From: Colocasia esculenta | Lineage: Eukaryota; Streptophyta; Magnoliopsida; Alismatales; Araceae | Assembly (NCBI GenBank): GCA_014218235.1 | Contig: CM024753.1 | Span: 174,258,348 to 174,322,347, forward strand | Length of the DNA stretch: 64,000 bases | Direction of reading: 5' to 3' | Part shown: positions 55,223 to 64,000 of the stretch, in pieces | How the letters are laid out: the number at the start of each line of letters is the position of its first letter | Position numbering within the stretch: the first letter of the stretch is position 1 | Program-made: the position numbers and the translations under genes | The notes under the pieces: generated by a model | Seen by the model: the letters and a program-made list of their open reading frames with translations, nothing else | Told to the model about the DNA's origin: nothing | Databases searched by the model: none

Positions 55223-57005
55223 ATGGCAGCCCAAAGTCACTTCGAAGGTCAGTCTGTCAACAGACCTCCTTTGTTCGATGGTGAAGATTATACGTATTGG
55301 AAGACCAGGATGGAATACTTTCTACAAGGCCACGATTATCAAATCTGGTCAATAGTGGAAGAAGGTGATCTGGTCGTCACAAATGAGAAAGCACAATGGA
55401 CAGATGAAGATAGAAAGAAAATCTCCTTGAACTGTAAAGCTAAGAGCATTCTATGTTGTGCTCTAAGCAAGAAAGAGTTCAACAGAGTTTCAGCATGCAA
55501 ATCCTCCATGGAAATGTGGGAAAAGTTAAAATCACATATGAAGGTACAGACAAAGTAAAGGAGACAAGAATCGACATTCTTGTCACTCAGTATGAAAGAT
55601 TTCAAATGCAAACAGGTGAGTCTATTACCCAAATGTTTAGTAGATTTACTGACATTACTAATGGCCTAGCAAGTCTAGGAAAGTCATATGAAAATGCAGA
55701 TATGGTAAGGAAGATTCTCAGATCCCTGCCATCTTCATGGACGGCAAAGGTCACAGCTATCGAAGAAGCTAATGATCTTAAGAAATGTCAGTAGAAAAAC
55801 TCATTGGGTCTCTCATGGCCCATGAAATAAACATGGAAAGACTAGGAGAATCCTCCAGTAGAAAGAAGCAGTCAAATGCGCTTAAAGCTAATGGGGACTC
55901 ATCAGAAGAATCCTTAGATAACAGTGAAGATAGCAAAGATAGTGATGATGAAGAAGCCATGCTCTCAAGAAGATTGCAGAGAATCTTGGCAAAGAAGAAG
56001 AAGTTCCAGTCTGGTAGGAGGTACTTCAAGAAAAACAAAGATCTCAAGAGACCAGATGGAAAAGATCAGAAGAGGAATGAGCCACTTTGCTATGAATGCA
56101 AGAAACCTGGACATATCAAGGCAGACTGTCCAATGTTAAAGAAAAATGATCACAAGAAGAAGGACAGCTCCAAGAAGTTCAGAAGATTCAAAAAGAAAGC
56201 CATGGCAGCTGCATGGGACAACAGCAGCGACTCAGATAGTGAGTCAAGCTCGAGCAGTGAAGGTGAAGAAGCCAACTTGGCTCTCATGGCGAATACCGAG
56301 GATAAGGTAACATCTGATTCTTCTTTCGATTCCTGTAATGACTCAGATTCGGATAATTTGGAAAGTGCATTTAATGAACTCTACGATAAGTATAAAGAAG
56401 TGTGTAAACTACTTAAGCAAGAAAAATATCACATGTCTCGAAAATACCAACTCAGATTTAAAATCTGAAAACGAAGAACTAGAAAAACAAATAGTTGAGC
56501 TTAAGAGAAGAAATGAACTATTATGTGAAAACTTAAAAGACAAGAACAGAAAAATCACTGACCTAGAAAAACAGGAAAACTCAGATGATTTAAGAAAAAC
56601 TGTAAATGAATTAAATGAAGAAAACAATACACTAGCAAGCACCCTAGAAAAATTTACCAATGGTAAAAACTCTTTAATATTAAAAGGTGCTAGGAGATCG
56701 GGTAAAAAGAAAAATGGATTAGGATATACACCCCCAGATAATGAAGAAACCATAATATACCCTAAAACATATCCAACACCAAAATTTGTACCCGAACAAG
56801 ATGTAGCATACAAAGCTGATTTCAAATACATAGAAAAAGTAACTAAGTTATCCTGCTGCAGTCACTGCAACAAGTTAGGACATATTAAAATGACATGCCC
56901 AACAAGACATAAAAAATGGATATTAAAAGGTAAATTGATGATACTAACCAATCAGGACCCAAAAGAATTTGGGTACCTAAAGCTTGATGTTCTCATTTCA
57001 GGTTA
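55223..57005 (+). pseudogene. gag: Gag of the copia element, three frame breaks
   Basis: The start is ATG 55223 (MAAQSHFEGQ). The gag core reads PPLFDGEDYTYWKTRMEYFL, then after a shift near 55555 YERFQMQTGESITQMFSRF and LRSLPSSWTAKVTAIEEA. A second shift near 55785 leads to EKLIGSLMAHEINMER and zinc knuckle CYECKKPGHIKADC (CX2CX4HX4C). After a third shift near 56460 there is a coiled-coil-like, Lys/Glu/Asn-rich stretch (56470-56660) and a second knuckle, CSHCNKLGHIKMTC, just before the protease. Two knuckles separated by a coiled coil fit SIRE-type Gag. Confidence 0.87.
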
Positions 57006-57740
57006 ACCCTCGAGCATCCAAATGGTATTTGGATAGTGGGTGCTCAAGGCATATGTCAGGCAACAAGAAGATATTTGTTGATCTCCAAGCTGAAGAAGGT
57101 ACAGTCACCTATGGAGATAATGGAAAAGGGACTGTGATAGGAAGCGGGTCTGTGAACATCAAAGGAAAATCAGTCATAAAGGATGTAATGCTGGTCAAAG
57201 GGTTAAAGCACAATCTCATCAGCATCAGCCAGTTGTGTGACAAAGGCCATCAAATTCAGTTTCAAGAATCAAAATGCAGTATCTTAAAGGATGGTGCAGT
57301 CATATTTGAAGCCTACAGAGAAAGAAATTTGTATGTTCTATATCTCGATGAACTCAAGGATCAAGATGTGTGTTTGGCAGCTAGCAAAGATAAATCAACT
57401 GAGTTGTGGCACAGAAGATTGGGCCACTGCAGCTTGGATGGGCTGAACAAGCTCAGAAAGAGAAAACTAGTTGAAGGACTGCCAAAGGTAAATTTCAGAT
57501 TGGATAGCATTTGCAGACCTTGTGCAAGAGGAAAGCACACCAAGAGCTCCTTCAAATCAAAGACTGTAGTAACCACCTCAAAGCCCTTAGAACTACTTCA
57601 CATGGATTTATTTGGGCCAATGAGAACTACCAGTTTGGGAGGAAAGAATTTTGGATTTGTAATAGTTGATGATTATTCAAGATTCACTTGGGTATCCTTT
57701 TTAGAGCACAAAGATGACACATTTGAAATTTTGTCAGCTT
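57006..57740 (+). pseudogene. pol: Protease and first part of integrase, copia element
   Basis: WYLDSGCSRHMSGN holds the protease triad DSG (57032-57040). The pre-integrase zinc region ELWHRRLGHCSLDGLNKL to CRPCARGKHTKSSF follows, then the integrase start LLHMDLFGPMRTTSLGGK (first catalytic Asp) and DDYSRFTWVSFL. A single-base shift near 57740 moves the remaining integrase into another frame. Confidence 0.88.
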
Positions 57741-60060
57741 CAGTAAGAAAGTTCAGAAAGATCAGAAATTCTCAATTGTCTCTATTCGATCAGATCATGG
57801 TGGTGAGTTTCAGAATGAAAAGTTTGCGAAGTTCTGTGATGATCAAGGAATTGAGCACAACTTCTCAGCTCCAAGGACACCTCAACAGAATGGAATTGCT
57901 GAGAGGAAAAACAGAACTCTTTTGGATATGGCAAGATCAATGTTATCAGAATATGATCTGCCAAGATATTTCTGGGCCGAAGCTATCAACACTGCATGTT
58001 ATATCATAAATAGAGTGATGATCAGGCCAATTCTGAAAAAGACTGCTTATGAACTCTACAAAGAAAAGAAGCCAAAGATTAGCCATTTCAGAGTATTTGG
58101 ATGTCCTTGCTTCATCCATAACAATGGAAAAAGGGACATTGGTAAGTTGGATGCCAAATCAGATGAAGGCATTTTCATGGGGTATTCCTCTAAACCTAAA
58201 GGTTATAGAGTTTTCAATAAACGTTCCTTATTAATTGAACAATCAGTACATGTTATTTTTGATGAATCTAACCCTTCCTTGAAAAAGGAAGAAATTAGTG
58301 ACATTGATGATGCAGATGTCTTGTCCGAAAAATTAAAGAAAACTTCAATTAAGGACAAAGAGGATCCAACTCTGGAAGAACTGCAGCAAACAGAAATCCA
58401 ACATGAAGATCTTCCAAAGGAATGGAGACATCAGAAAGATCACCCTCCTGAAAACATCATTGGTGATCCATCTGTAGGGGTAAGAACTAGAGGTAATGTA
58501 ATTCCATGCGACTATTTAGCATTTGTCTCTCAAGTAGAACCTAAGACAGTCAATGAAGCTTTATCTGATGAATCTTGGATACTAGCCATGCAAGATGAAC
58601 TAAATCAGTTCAAGAGAAACCAAGTATGGTCACTTGTTCCTAGACCATCCAATCATTCAGTTATTGGCACCAAATGGGTGTTCAGAAATAAACTGGATGA
58701 GTCTGGAATAATCTTAAGGAACAAAGCCAGATTGGTGGCTCAAGGCTACTCCCAAGAGGAAGGCATAGATTTCGATGAAACTTATGCACCTGTAGCTAGA
58801 CTTGAGGCCATTAGGATTTTACTTGCTTATGCATCTGCACTTGATTTAAAACTTTTTCAAATGGATGTCAAATCAGCCTTTTTAAATGGTTTCATCAAGG
58901 AGGAAGTTTATGTTGAACAACCTCCAGGTTTTGACGACTCTGAATTTCCAAATCATGTATTTAAACTACATAAGGCTTTATATGGTCTAAAGCAAGCTCC
59001 TAGAGCCTGGTATGAAAGGCTCAGTAATTTCTTATTAAATCATGGTTTCACTAGAGGTAAAGTAGATAGTACATTATTTATAAAATCTAAGGTTAAACAT
59101 ATACTTCTTGTACAAATCTATGTGGATGATATTATTTTTGGATCTACTGATGAATCTCTTTGCAAGTACTTTGAAAAGCTTATGCAGGGAGAATTCGAAA
59201 TGAGCTTGATGGGGGAGTTAAGCTACTTCCTTGGATTGCAAATCAAGCAAGGGAAGGATGGCACTCATATCTGTCAAGCAAAGTACACCAAAGAGCTGTT
59301 GAAGAAATTTGGATTTGAAGATGCAAAGCCATTATCAACTCCAATGAGCACATCAACCAGAATGGACAGTGATCAAAAAGGTAAAAGGGTAGATCAAAAG
59401 AATTATCGAGGTATGATAGGATCATTACTTTACTTAACTGCCAGTAGACCAGACATTTTGTTCAGTGTATGCATGTGTGCTAGATATCAGGCAGACCCTA
59501 GAGAGTCTCACTTAATCTCTGTAAAAAGAATATTTAGATATTTAGCTAGAACTCATGATTTAGGTCTCTGGTATCCTAGATCTTGTGAGATAAATCTAAT
59601 AGGATATTCAGATGCTGATTATGCTGGTTGCAAAGTAGATAGAAAGAGCACCAGTGGATGTTGTCAGTTTCTTGCAGGATGCTTAATATCATGGACATCC
59701 AAGAAACAAAATTCAGTAGCTCTATCAACAGCTGAGGCGGAATATGTTGCTGCTGGAAGTTGCTGTACACAACTTCTTTGGATAAAGCAACAACTTGAAG
59801 ATTTCGGCATTCACATCAAATCAATTCCTCTATTGTGTGATAATACTAGTGCCATCAACCTCACCAAAAATCCAGTTCAACACTCAAGGACGAAACACAT
59901 TGAGGTAAGATATCATTTTATTCGAGACCATGTAGCTAGTGGTAATTTAGAAATTTCGTTTATAGATACAAATGGTCAATTGGCAGATATCTTCACAAAA
60001 GCCCTACCTGAAGAGAGATTTACATCTCTTAGAAGGGAACTAGGGATGTGCAATTTGTGA
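57741..60060 (+). pseudogene. pol: Integrase end, reverse transcriptase and RNase H, copia element
   Basis: After the shift, SIRSDHGGEFQN and PQQNGIAERKNRTLLDM supply the second Asp and the Glu of the integrase. The frame 57922-60060 (712 codons) is then uninterrupted: VFGCPCFIHNNGKRDIGKLD, RT with WVFRNKLDESG, FQMDVKSAFLNG, LYGLKQAPRAWY and the YVDD box (59119-59130), and RNase H with GYSDADYAGCKVDRKSTSG, STAEAEYVAA and TKHIEVRYHFIRDHV, ending at TGA 60058. This is the longest intact frame in the window, but it lacks protease and gag in frame. Confidence 0.93.
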
Positions 60061-60466
60061 AAGAATTTCTGTGATTTTATTGACATATAAATTTTTCAGA
60101 TTAAATGAAAAGTTCTCTCTCCGTTAAAGTTAAACAAAACTCAGTTATCTATATGCTTTGACCGCTTCTGTGTAGAAAGTTGTTTGACTTGTCAAACCTT
60201 TTTGTCGCTTTCTACCTTTGCCGCCTTTTGGCGCTCCTCCTGTCATTAAAGTAATATTATTTTATCCAAATCGCTTTGAGATCGATTCGTCTTCTACCTT
60301 TACCCTTTTTATTCTCTATCTGTTCACCCAAAGCTGATGCCCTAACGATTTTGGGATCGACTCTCTGCATCTTTCGAAGCCTTCTTCTCTTCCCGCGAAG
60401 AACTCCTTCGAGAACCTCCGTCCCTTCCATCATCCTCCCTTCCAGAATCTTTTCTTCTCTGCACCC
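60061..60466 (+). other. Spacer between pol and the extra frames
   Basis: Non-coding, pyrimidine-rich. It contains a perfect inverted repeat GTTTGAC-TT-GTCAAAC (60182-60197). The TTCTCTGCACCCATGG just before the next frame gives it a good start context. There is no LTR here, so the frames beyond still belong to the element. Confidence 0.5.
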
Positions 60467-61627
60467 ATGGCCGCTCCGTTGATCTCCGGAAGTGTTGGGG
60501 GCTACAGTGCTGAGTATTTATCCCCAAGGGAGCAAGAAAGATTTACTTTTGTGAAGACAAAGATTTGCGGAAATAAGGCAGTGGATGTTCAGAATCTTGA
60601 GAAGAGTGGCATGGCCAGGCTAGTTGATACTCTAAGAAGATCGCAGTGGATGGATGTGGTCACCTTCAGTGAGGTAAGCTACCCGGACTTGGTAAAAGCC
60701 TTCTACGTCTGTCTGAAGTCAGAAGCAGATGGATCCCTTGTTTCCTCTGTCAAGGGTATCCAAATCAGAATAACCCATGAGCTTTTGCGTGATCTGTTTG
60801 GAGTAAAGACCTCTGGATTTAGTGGCATTCACTCTGTGAATGATGAAGTCAAAGGTCTCGGGATTATCGGTCCAGGATTTAAGTTGAAGGATGGGAAGCT
60901 TGATATTAATCAGATGTCCGCGTTCAACCGATTGCTTCACTTTATAGTCTGCCAAATCTTAGTTCCCCGTAGTGCTACCTTTTCCTCATGCACTAGGGCA
61001 GATTCGGACATAATGTTCTGGGCAATCCAGAACAAAGAGATAAACCTGGCCGCAGTGATGATTGAGCGAATGATGTTTGCACATGCTCAGTTATGGGAAA
61101 CAAAGAGCAAGTTGAATGTTTCCCTTCCGTATGCCCATCTTCTGACCAAGATTTTCAAGCACTTTGGAGTAGATCTGTCAGGTGCGGTAGCTGAAAAGAT
61201 GGGCCAGTCTATAAGGTCCAGAAACCTGAAGAAAAGTGGTTTTTCAGTGCAAGAAGGAGTTTGGTCGAAATCCTCTGTGGCTGAAGGAGAAGCAGTTATT
61301 GCAGATATTCCAGAAGCAGTAGAAGTAGAGCAAGCAGATCCAGCAGAGCAAGCTGCAGCAAGTCAATCCGATGCTCAATTGGAAGAGGGTGGTCCTGATG
61401 AAGAAGTTATGGCAGCAGGCCATACTGAAGAATTAGTTGCAGATGTTGAGGTACAAGCAGGTACTCAACAAGATGTTGTCTTGGAAGAAGCTCCTGCTCA
61501 GGGGGAGCAAGAAAGTATTGAAGTCCCTGCTCCCATTCAGGGGGAGCATGCTGAGAGTGAAAAGCCAGAGAATGAAGCCTTTTCTGAGAAAAGCTGCACC
61601 TACTCAGGAAACTCCAGCCTTGGTTGA
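60467..61627 (+). CDS. Extra 3' ORF of the copia element, first part
   Basis: 386 codons from ATG 60467 (MAAPLISGSVGG; context CCCATGG). Residues 1-250 form a globular region (SPREQERFTFVKTKICGNKA, ITHELLRDLFGVKTSGFSG, LPYAHLLTKIFKHFGVDLSG) that resembles the widespread 'putative plant transposon protein' family; I am only moderately sure of this. Residues about 270-370 are acidic and Ala/Glu/Gln-rich. No signal peptide, membrane segment or envelope cleavage site is evident, so I would not call it an envelope protein. The sense continues in another frame after about 61590 (KPFLRKAAPTQETPA), so the original protein was longer. Confidence 0.6.
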   Translation: MAAPLISGSVGGYSAEYLSPREQERFTFVKTKICGNKAVDVQNLEKSGMARLVDTLRRSQWMDVVTFSEVSYPDLVKAFYVCLKSEADGSLVSSVKGIQIRITHELLRDLFGVKTSGFSGIHSVNDEVKGLGIIGPGFKLKDGKLDINQMSAFNRLLHFIVCQILVPRSATFSSCTRADSDIMFWAIQNKEINLAAVMIERMMFAHAQLWETKSKLNVSLPYAHLLTKIFKHFGVDLSGAVAEKMGQSIRSRNLKKSGFSVQEGVWSKSSVAEGEAVIADIPEAVEVEQADPAEQAAASQSDAQLEEGGPDEEVMAAGHTEELVADVEVQAGTQQDVVLEEAPAQGEQESIEVPAPIQGEHAESEKPENEAFSEKSCTYSGNSSLG

Positions 61628-62400
61628 TGTTAGTGAAGGCCCAAGTGCAACTATAAATCTTGAGGAGCCTGTCTCTCAGCCAGGTAAGCAGAAAAGAGTT
61701 GTTCACAGGAGGTCAAGGAAGGGCCATAGGAAAGTAAAGTTGAAGCATGTTATGGCCTTGTTAAAAGCCCAAGGAGAGATCTTGGCATCAGTTCAGTCTG
61801 GCATACAAGGAATTGTTTCAAATCAAGCTTCAACCTCCTCAGACGTATCCTCAATAAGAAATGCAATGAGGTATTTCAATAAAGAAATGTCTGATATGAA
61901 GAATTTGCTGGCAAATCTTTCAAAGTCTAGTGGTGTCCCTCCTGCACCTACTCAGAGCGGTCCAGCTGAAGTTCCTAGGCCACCAGGGCCTCCAGCTGAA
62001 GTTCCTAGGCCATCAGGGCCTCCAGCTGAAGTTCCTAGGCCATCAGGGCCTCCAGCAGAAGTCTCTCGGCCAACAGGGCCGCCAGTTCAAGGGTCAGGGC
62101 CATCAGGGCCATCAGTTGTAAGGTCACCCGGACCAGTGGCAGCCTCAGGGTCTTCAGGACCCTCTCCTGCAGTCAGAGAAAGTCAGGCCAAAGGAAAAGA
62201 GCCATGTCAGTCTCCAAGGCCCCTGAATCTTCATCTCTTGCCACTCCAACCCTCTCCACACCTTCATCTCCTCCTACTGCACCTCCTGCTCCACCAACCA
62301 TAAAACATCCCATGCCTCGCACCCAACCTTCCTCATCCTCTACTTCATCTCAACCCTCCTTCTCACCTACTCCAGCTCACATCTCAGCTTCTCCTCATTA
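61590..62400 (+). pseudogene. Extra 3' ORF, middle part with proline-rich repeats
   Basis: This continues the previous frame after a small indel: basic RRSRKGHRKVKLKHVMALLK, a helical stretch (MRYFNKEMSDMKNLLANL), then four tandem copies of the 10-residue unit GPPAEVPRPS (30-nt repeat, about 61980-62070), and degenerate GPSGP units. Another shift near 62205 leads to a Ser/Pro/Thr-rich tail ending 62399. It looks like an elongated, disordered linker. The repeat may vary in number between copies. Confidence 0.55.
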
Positions 62401-63734
62401 ACTCCTCAACCTTCACCTATTAAAATTCAACATCTCATCTCAACCAACCTCTTCCTTTAATCCTAAACACTTTTTCTATCCTCCTACTCCTCCTAATTCT
62501 GTTATCTTTCCTCCAGTGAAACCTCTGCCTCTTGGTATTTTTGACACCAATGTTCCAGACCATTTTGAAAGGAACACTCTCCTCACCATTCTTTCCACAG
62601 CCTCTCACATTCACAGGACTGACCCTCCTAGTCCTGTCTTGAAAAAGAGAAAACCTCTTCCTCTCTAAGCACTCCTTCTGCTTCTCTCTACCCTCCTTTA
62701 TGGTACTCTCTTACCCTTGATCCTAAGAGAAGACCTATCTACAAAGAATACCTCCAGAAATGCATTCTTTCTACCATTTATGGTATTCCTTTTCTCAACC
62801 TCTCCGAACACCTGGCCATTGTTCTCCCTTTTACTCAGATATCTCAAGCTTTCAAATCCAAAATCTTTGAGGGCACTGAGTTCAAGACTGAAGATCAGTG
62901 GGCAGCTATCAAAGGAAACAAGGCTCAGTACTCAAAATACCTGACTGCAAGGGCCGAATCTCTCTCTCTCAGAGCTCACCCACTCACCTTCTCTGAGTGG
63001 TTTATCTTCCAGCACAAGAACTCTTGGGGATCCTTCATTTTGAAGGAAATTCGCATTGCCAGAGCTTTTCAGCTGTACAGTGACTTCTGTTACTTGAACA
63101 AAATTCCAGAAGTTCAGTTTTGCCAGTTCACTTCGCAGATTACTGTGCTGCAATCAGAAACCCCTCTCAACCTTCCTCTTAAAGTAGACTTTGTCTCCTT
63201 CAAGGTTGATTTTCCAGTTCTTCTGCCGAAGCTGCACTCTTTAGTGTTTGATTCAGATGCTGGGTCTCATGCTTTAGATATGTTTGCAAGACAGTTGGGC
63301 CGGATGTCGCCAAGCAGGGCCGATCTCCTTCTTTCTTGCGGTTCATCTTCAGAGAATATCACTCTGGCCGCATGTCTTCTCAGACCTTAGCTCCACTCAT
63401 TTCTGAGTGTGAAAGACTCACCTCATCAGAATGGGAGCTTCTCTATCGGGCATCTTATCAGCAATTGGAAGCTATCAATCAAGATCTAGTCAGTCAGAGG
63501 AAGCCTGCTCTTTCTGCCGAAGCCTTTATGGATCTAAATTCCATCGCACCCATACCAGAGCTCTATGCTGTATGGGCATCTAGATATTCTGCTTTCTATG
63601 CCTTAAAGCAGGATCTGTTAAATCAAAAGATTCACTATCCAATTTCCTTGGACAGATTTCTCCATAGGGCCAGTTTTGGCAAGAGTACTTACTACAGATT
63701 CATTTTGGACAAAACTCAGTATGGAGAATTTTAG
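62401..63734 (+). pseudogene. Extra 3' ORF, C-terminal part
   Basis: Broken frames continue the same sense strand: PVKPLPLGIFDTNVPDHFER (to 62668), then RRPIYKEYLQKCILSTIYG, FSEWFIFQHKNSWGSFILKE and LPLKVDFVSFKVDFPVLLPK (to 63388), and finally LTSSEWELLYRASYQQLEAI to the stop at 63732. I do not recognise a family. The amino-acid make-up is that of a folded protein, so this is a decayed coding sequence and not spacer. It ends about 230 nt before the polypurine tract, so the extra gene filled the whole region from pol to the 3' LTR. Confidence 0.5.
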
Positions 63735-63959
63735 AGCAGCAAAGGCAACTCTACATTCAGAGGAACATCCCTTCCATGGGACCCTCCTTCTCAGTTGCTT
63801 CTGGCGTTTTTCTACAACTTTTTGAGGATCTTGAGATCAAGGCATGGGCTGTTATCTCACAGCATGCCTCCTTGTTATCTCCTCTGTATTATCTTTCTCC
63901 ATCTTAATAAAAATCTTTCTCTCTTCTTTGTCTCACAGCTTATCTTTTTGCCTAATGAC

Positions 63960-63972
63960 AAAATGGGGGAGA
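63960..63972 (+). promoter_or_regulatory. Polypurine tract of the copia element
   Basis: AAAATGGGGGAGA resembles the CAAAAAGGGGGAGA tract that precedes SIRE-type 3' LTRs. The following bases should be the LTR start but do not begin TG, so the LTR edge is mutated or slightly further on. Confidence 0.6.
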
Positions 63973-64000
63973 CAACTAACGTAAATCTGAAAAACATATT

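Larger units (their letters stand above)
53008..64000 (+). mobile_element. SIRE-like Ty1/copia retrotransposon with extra 3' frames (cut by window edge)
   Basis: The 5' LTR ends at 55158; primer site, gag with two zinc knuckles, protease, integrase, RT, RNase H (ending 60060), then about 3.3 kb of further broken frames, and a GGGGGAGA polypurine tract at 63960. The integrase-before-RT order defines copia; the LTR length, primer site spacing and 3' extra region suggest the SIRE/Maximus group. The 5' LTR start (TGTCCCC at 53008) is a guess. The 3' LTR starts at most 27 bases before the window ends, so age cannot be estimated. Confidence 0.88.

Noticed and set aside
60467..61627. Envelope gene of the copia element
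   Set aside because: No signal peptide, transmembrane segment or cleavage site is visible; called an extra ORF of unknown role instead.

Overview
This window looks like repeat-rich nuclear DNA of a flowering plant. The evidence is entirely transposable-element content: plant-type Ty3/gypsy elements of the Tat and Tekay (chromovirus) lineages, a SIRE-like Ty1/copia element, a plant L1-type LINE remnant, and small MULE- and hAT-type DNA elements. I cannot narrow the species. I found no single-copy host gene, tRNA, rRNA or CRISPR array. Almost every long open frame belongs to a retroelement, and nearly all are broken by frameshifts or stop codons.

Layout. 1-6778 (minus): 5' part of a Tat-lineage gypsy element (RT, G-patch, protease, gag, leader, LTR) running off the left edge. 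7258-8063 and 18678-19470: a GC-rich block ending in an initiator-Met primer-binding site and a short LTR, all on the minus strand. A complete Tekay element (8064-18672, two ~3 kb LTRs, target duplication AGCGC) has split this block. 19500-25040 (plus): a LINE ORF2 remnant split by a gypsy solo LTR (19728-23793), which is itself split by a copia solo LTR (21809-23303); both solo LTRs have recognisable target duplications. 25041-30100: AT-rich DNA with small repeats and two or three MITE-like elements. 30100-41577: a mosaic of Tekay-type LTRs in both orientations, with a MULE foldback, a 739-bp hAT element and a coding-free LTR element (36473-41577). 41578-53007 (plus): a second, more decayed Tat element. 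53008-64000 (plus): a SIRE-like copia element with an unusual LTR tandem array and extra reading frames after pol, running off the right edge.

The main unexpected signals are: (1) a short hairpin with the loop GATTCCC(A/T), present in Tekay LTRs and in both Tat leaders, with a paired substitution in its stem; (2) clusters of short CG-containing repeats, with a different motif in each family, in nearly every LTR or leader; (3) decay by C-to-T/G-to-A change, visible both in stop codons and inside the CG arrays; (4) the extra 3' frames of the copia element.

All family calls come from reading motifs by eye. Boundaries with TG/CA ends plus target duplications are firm; other LTR edges are approximate and are marked as such.
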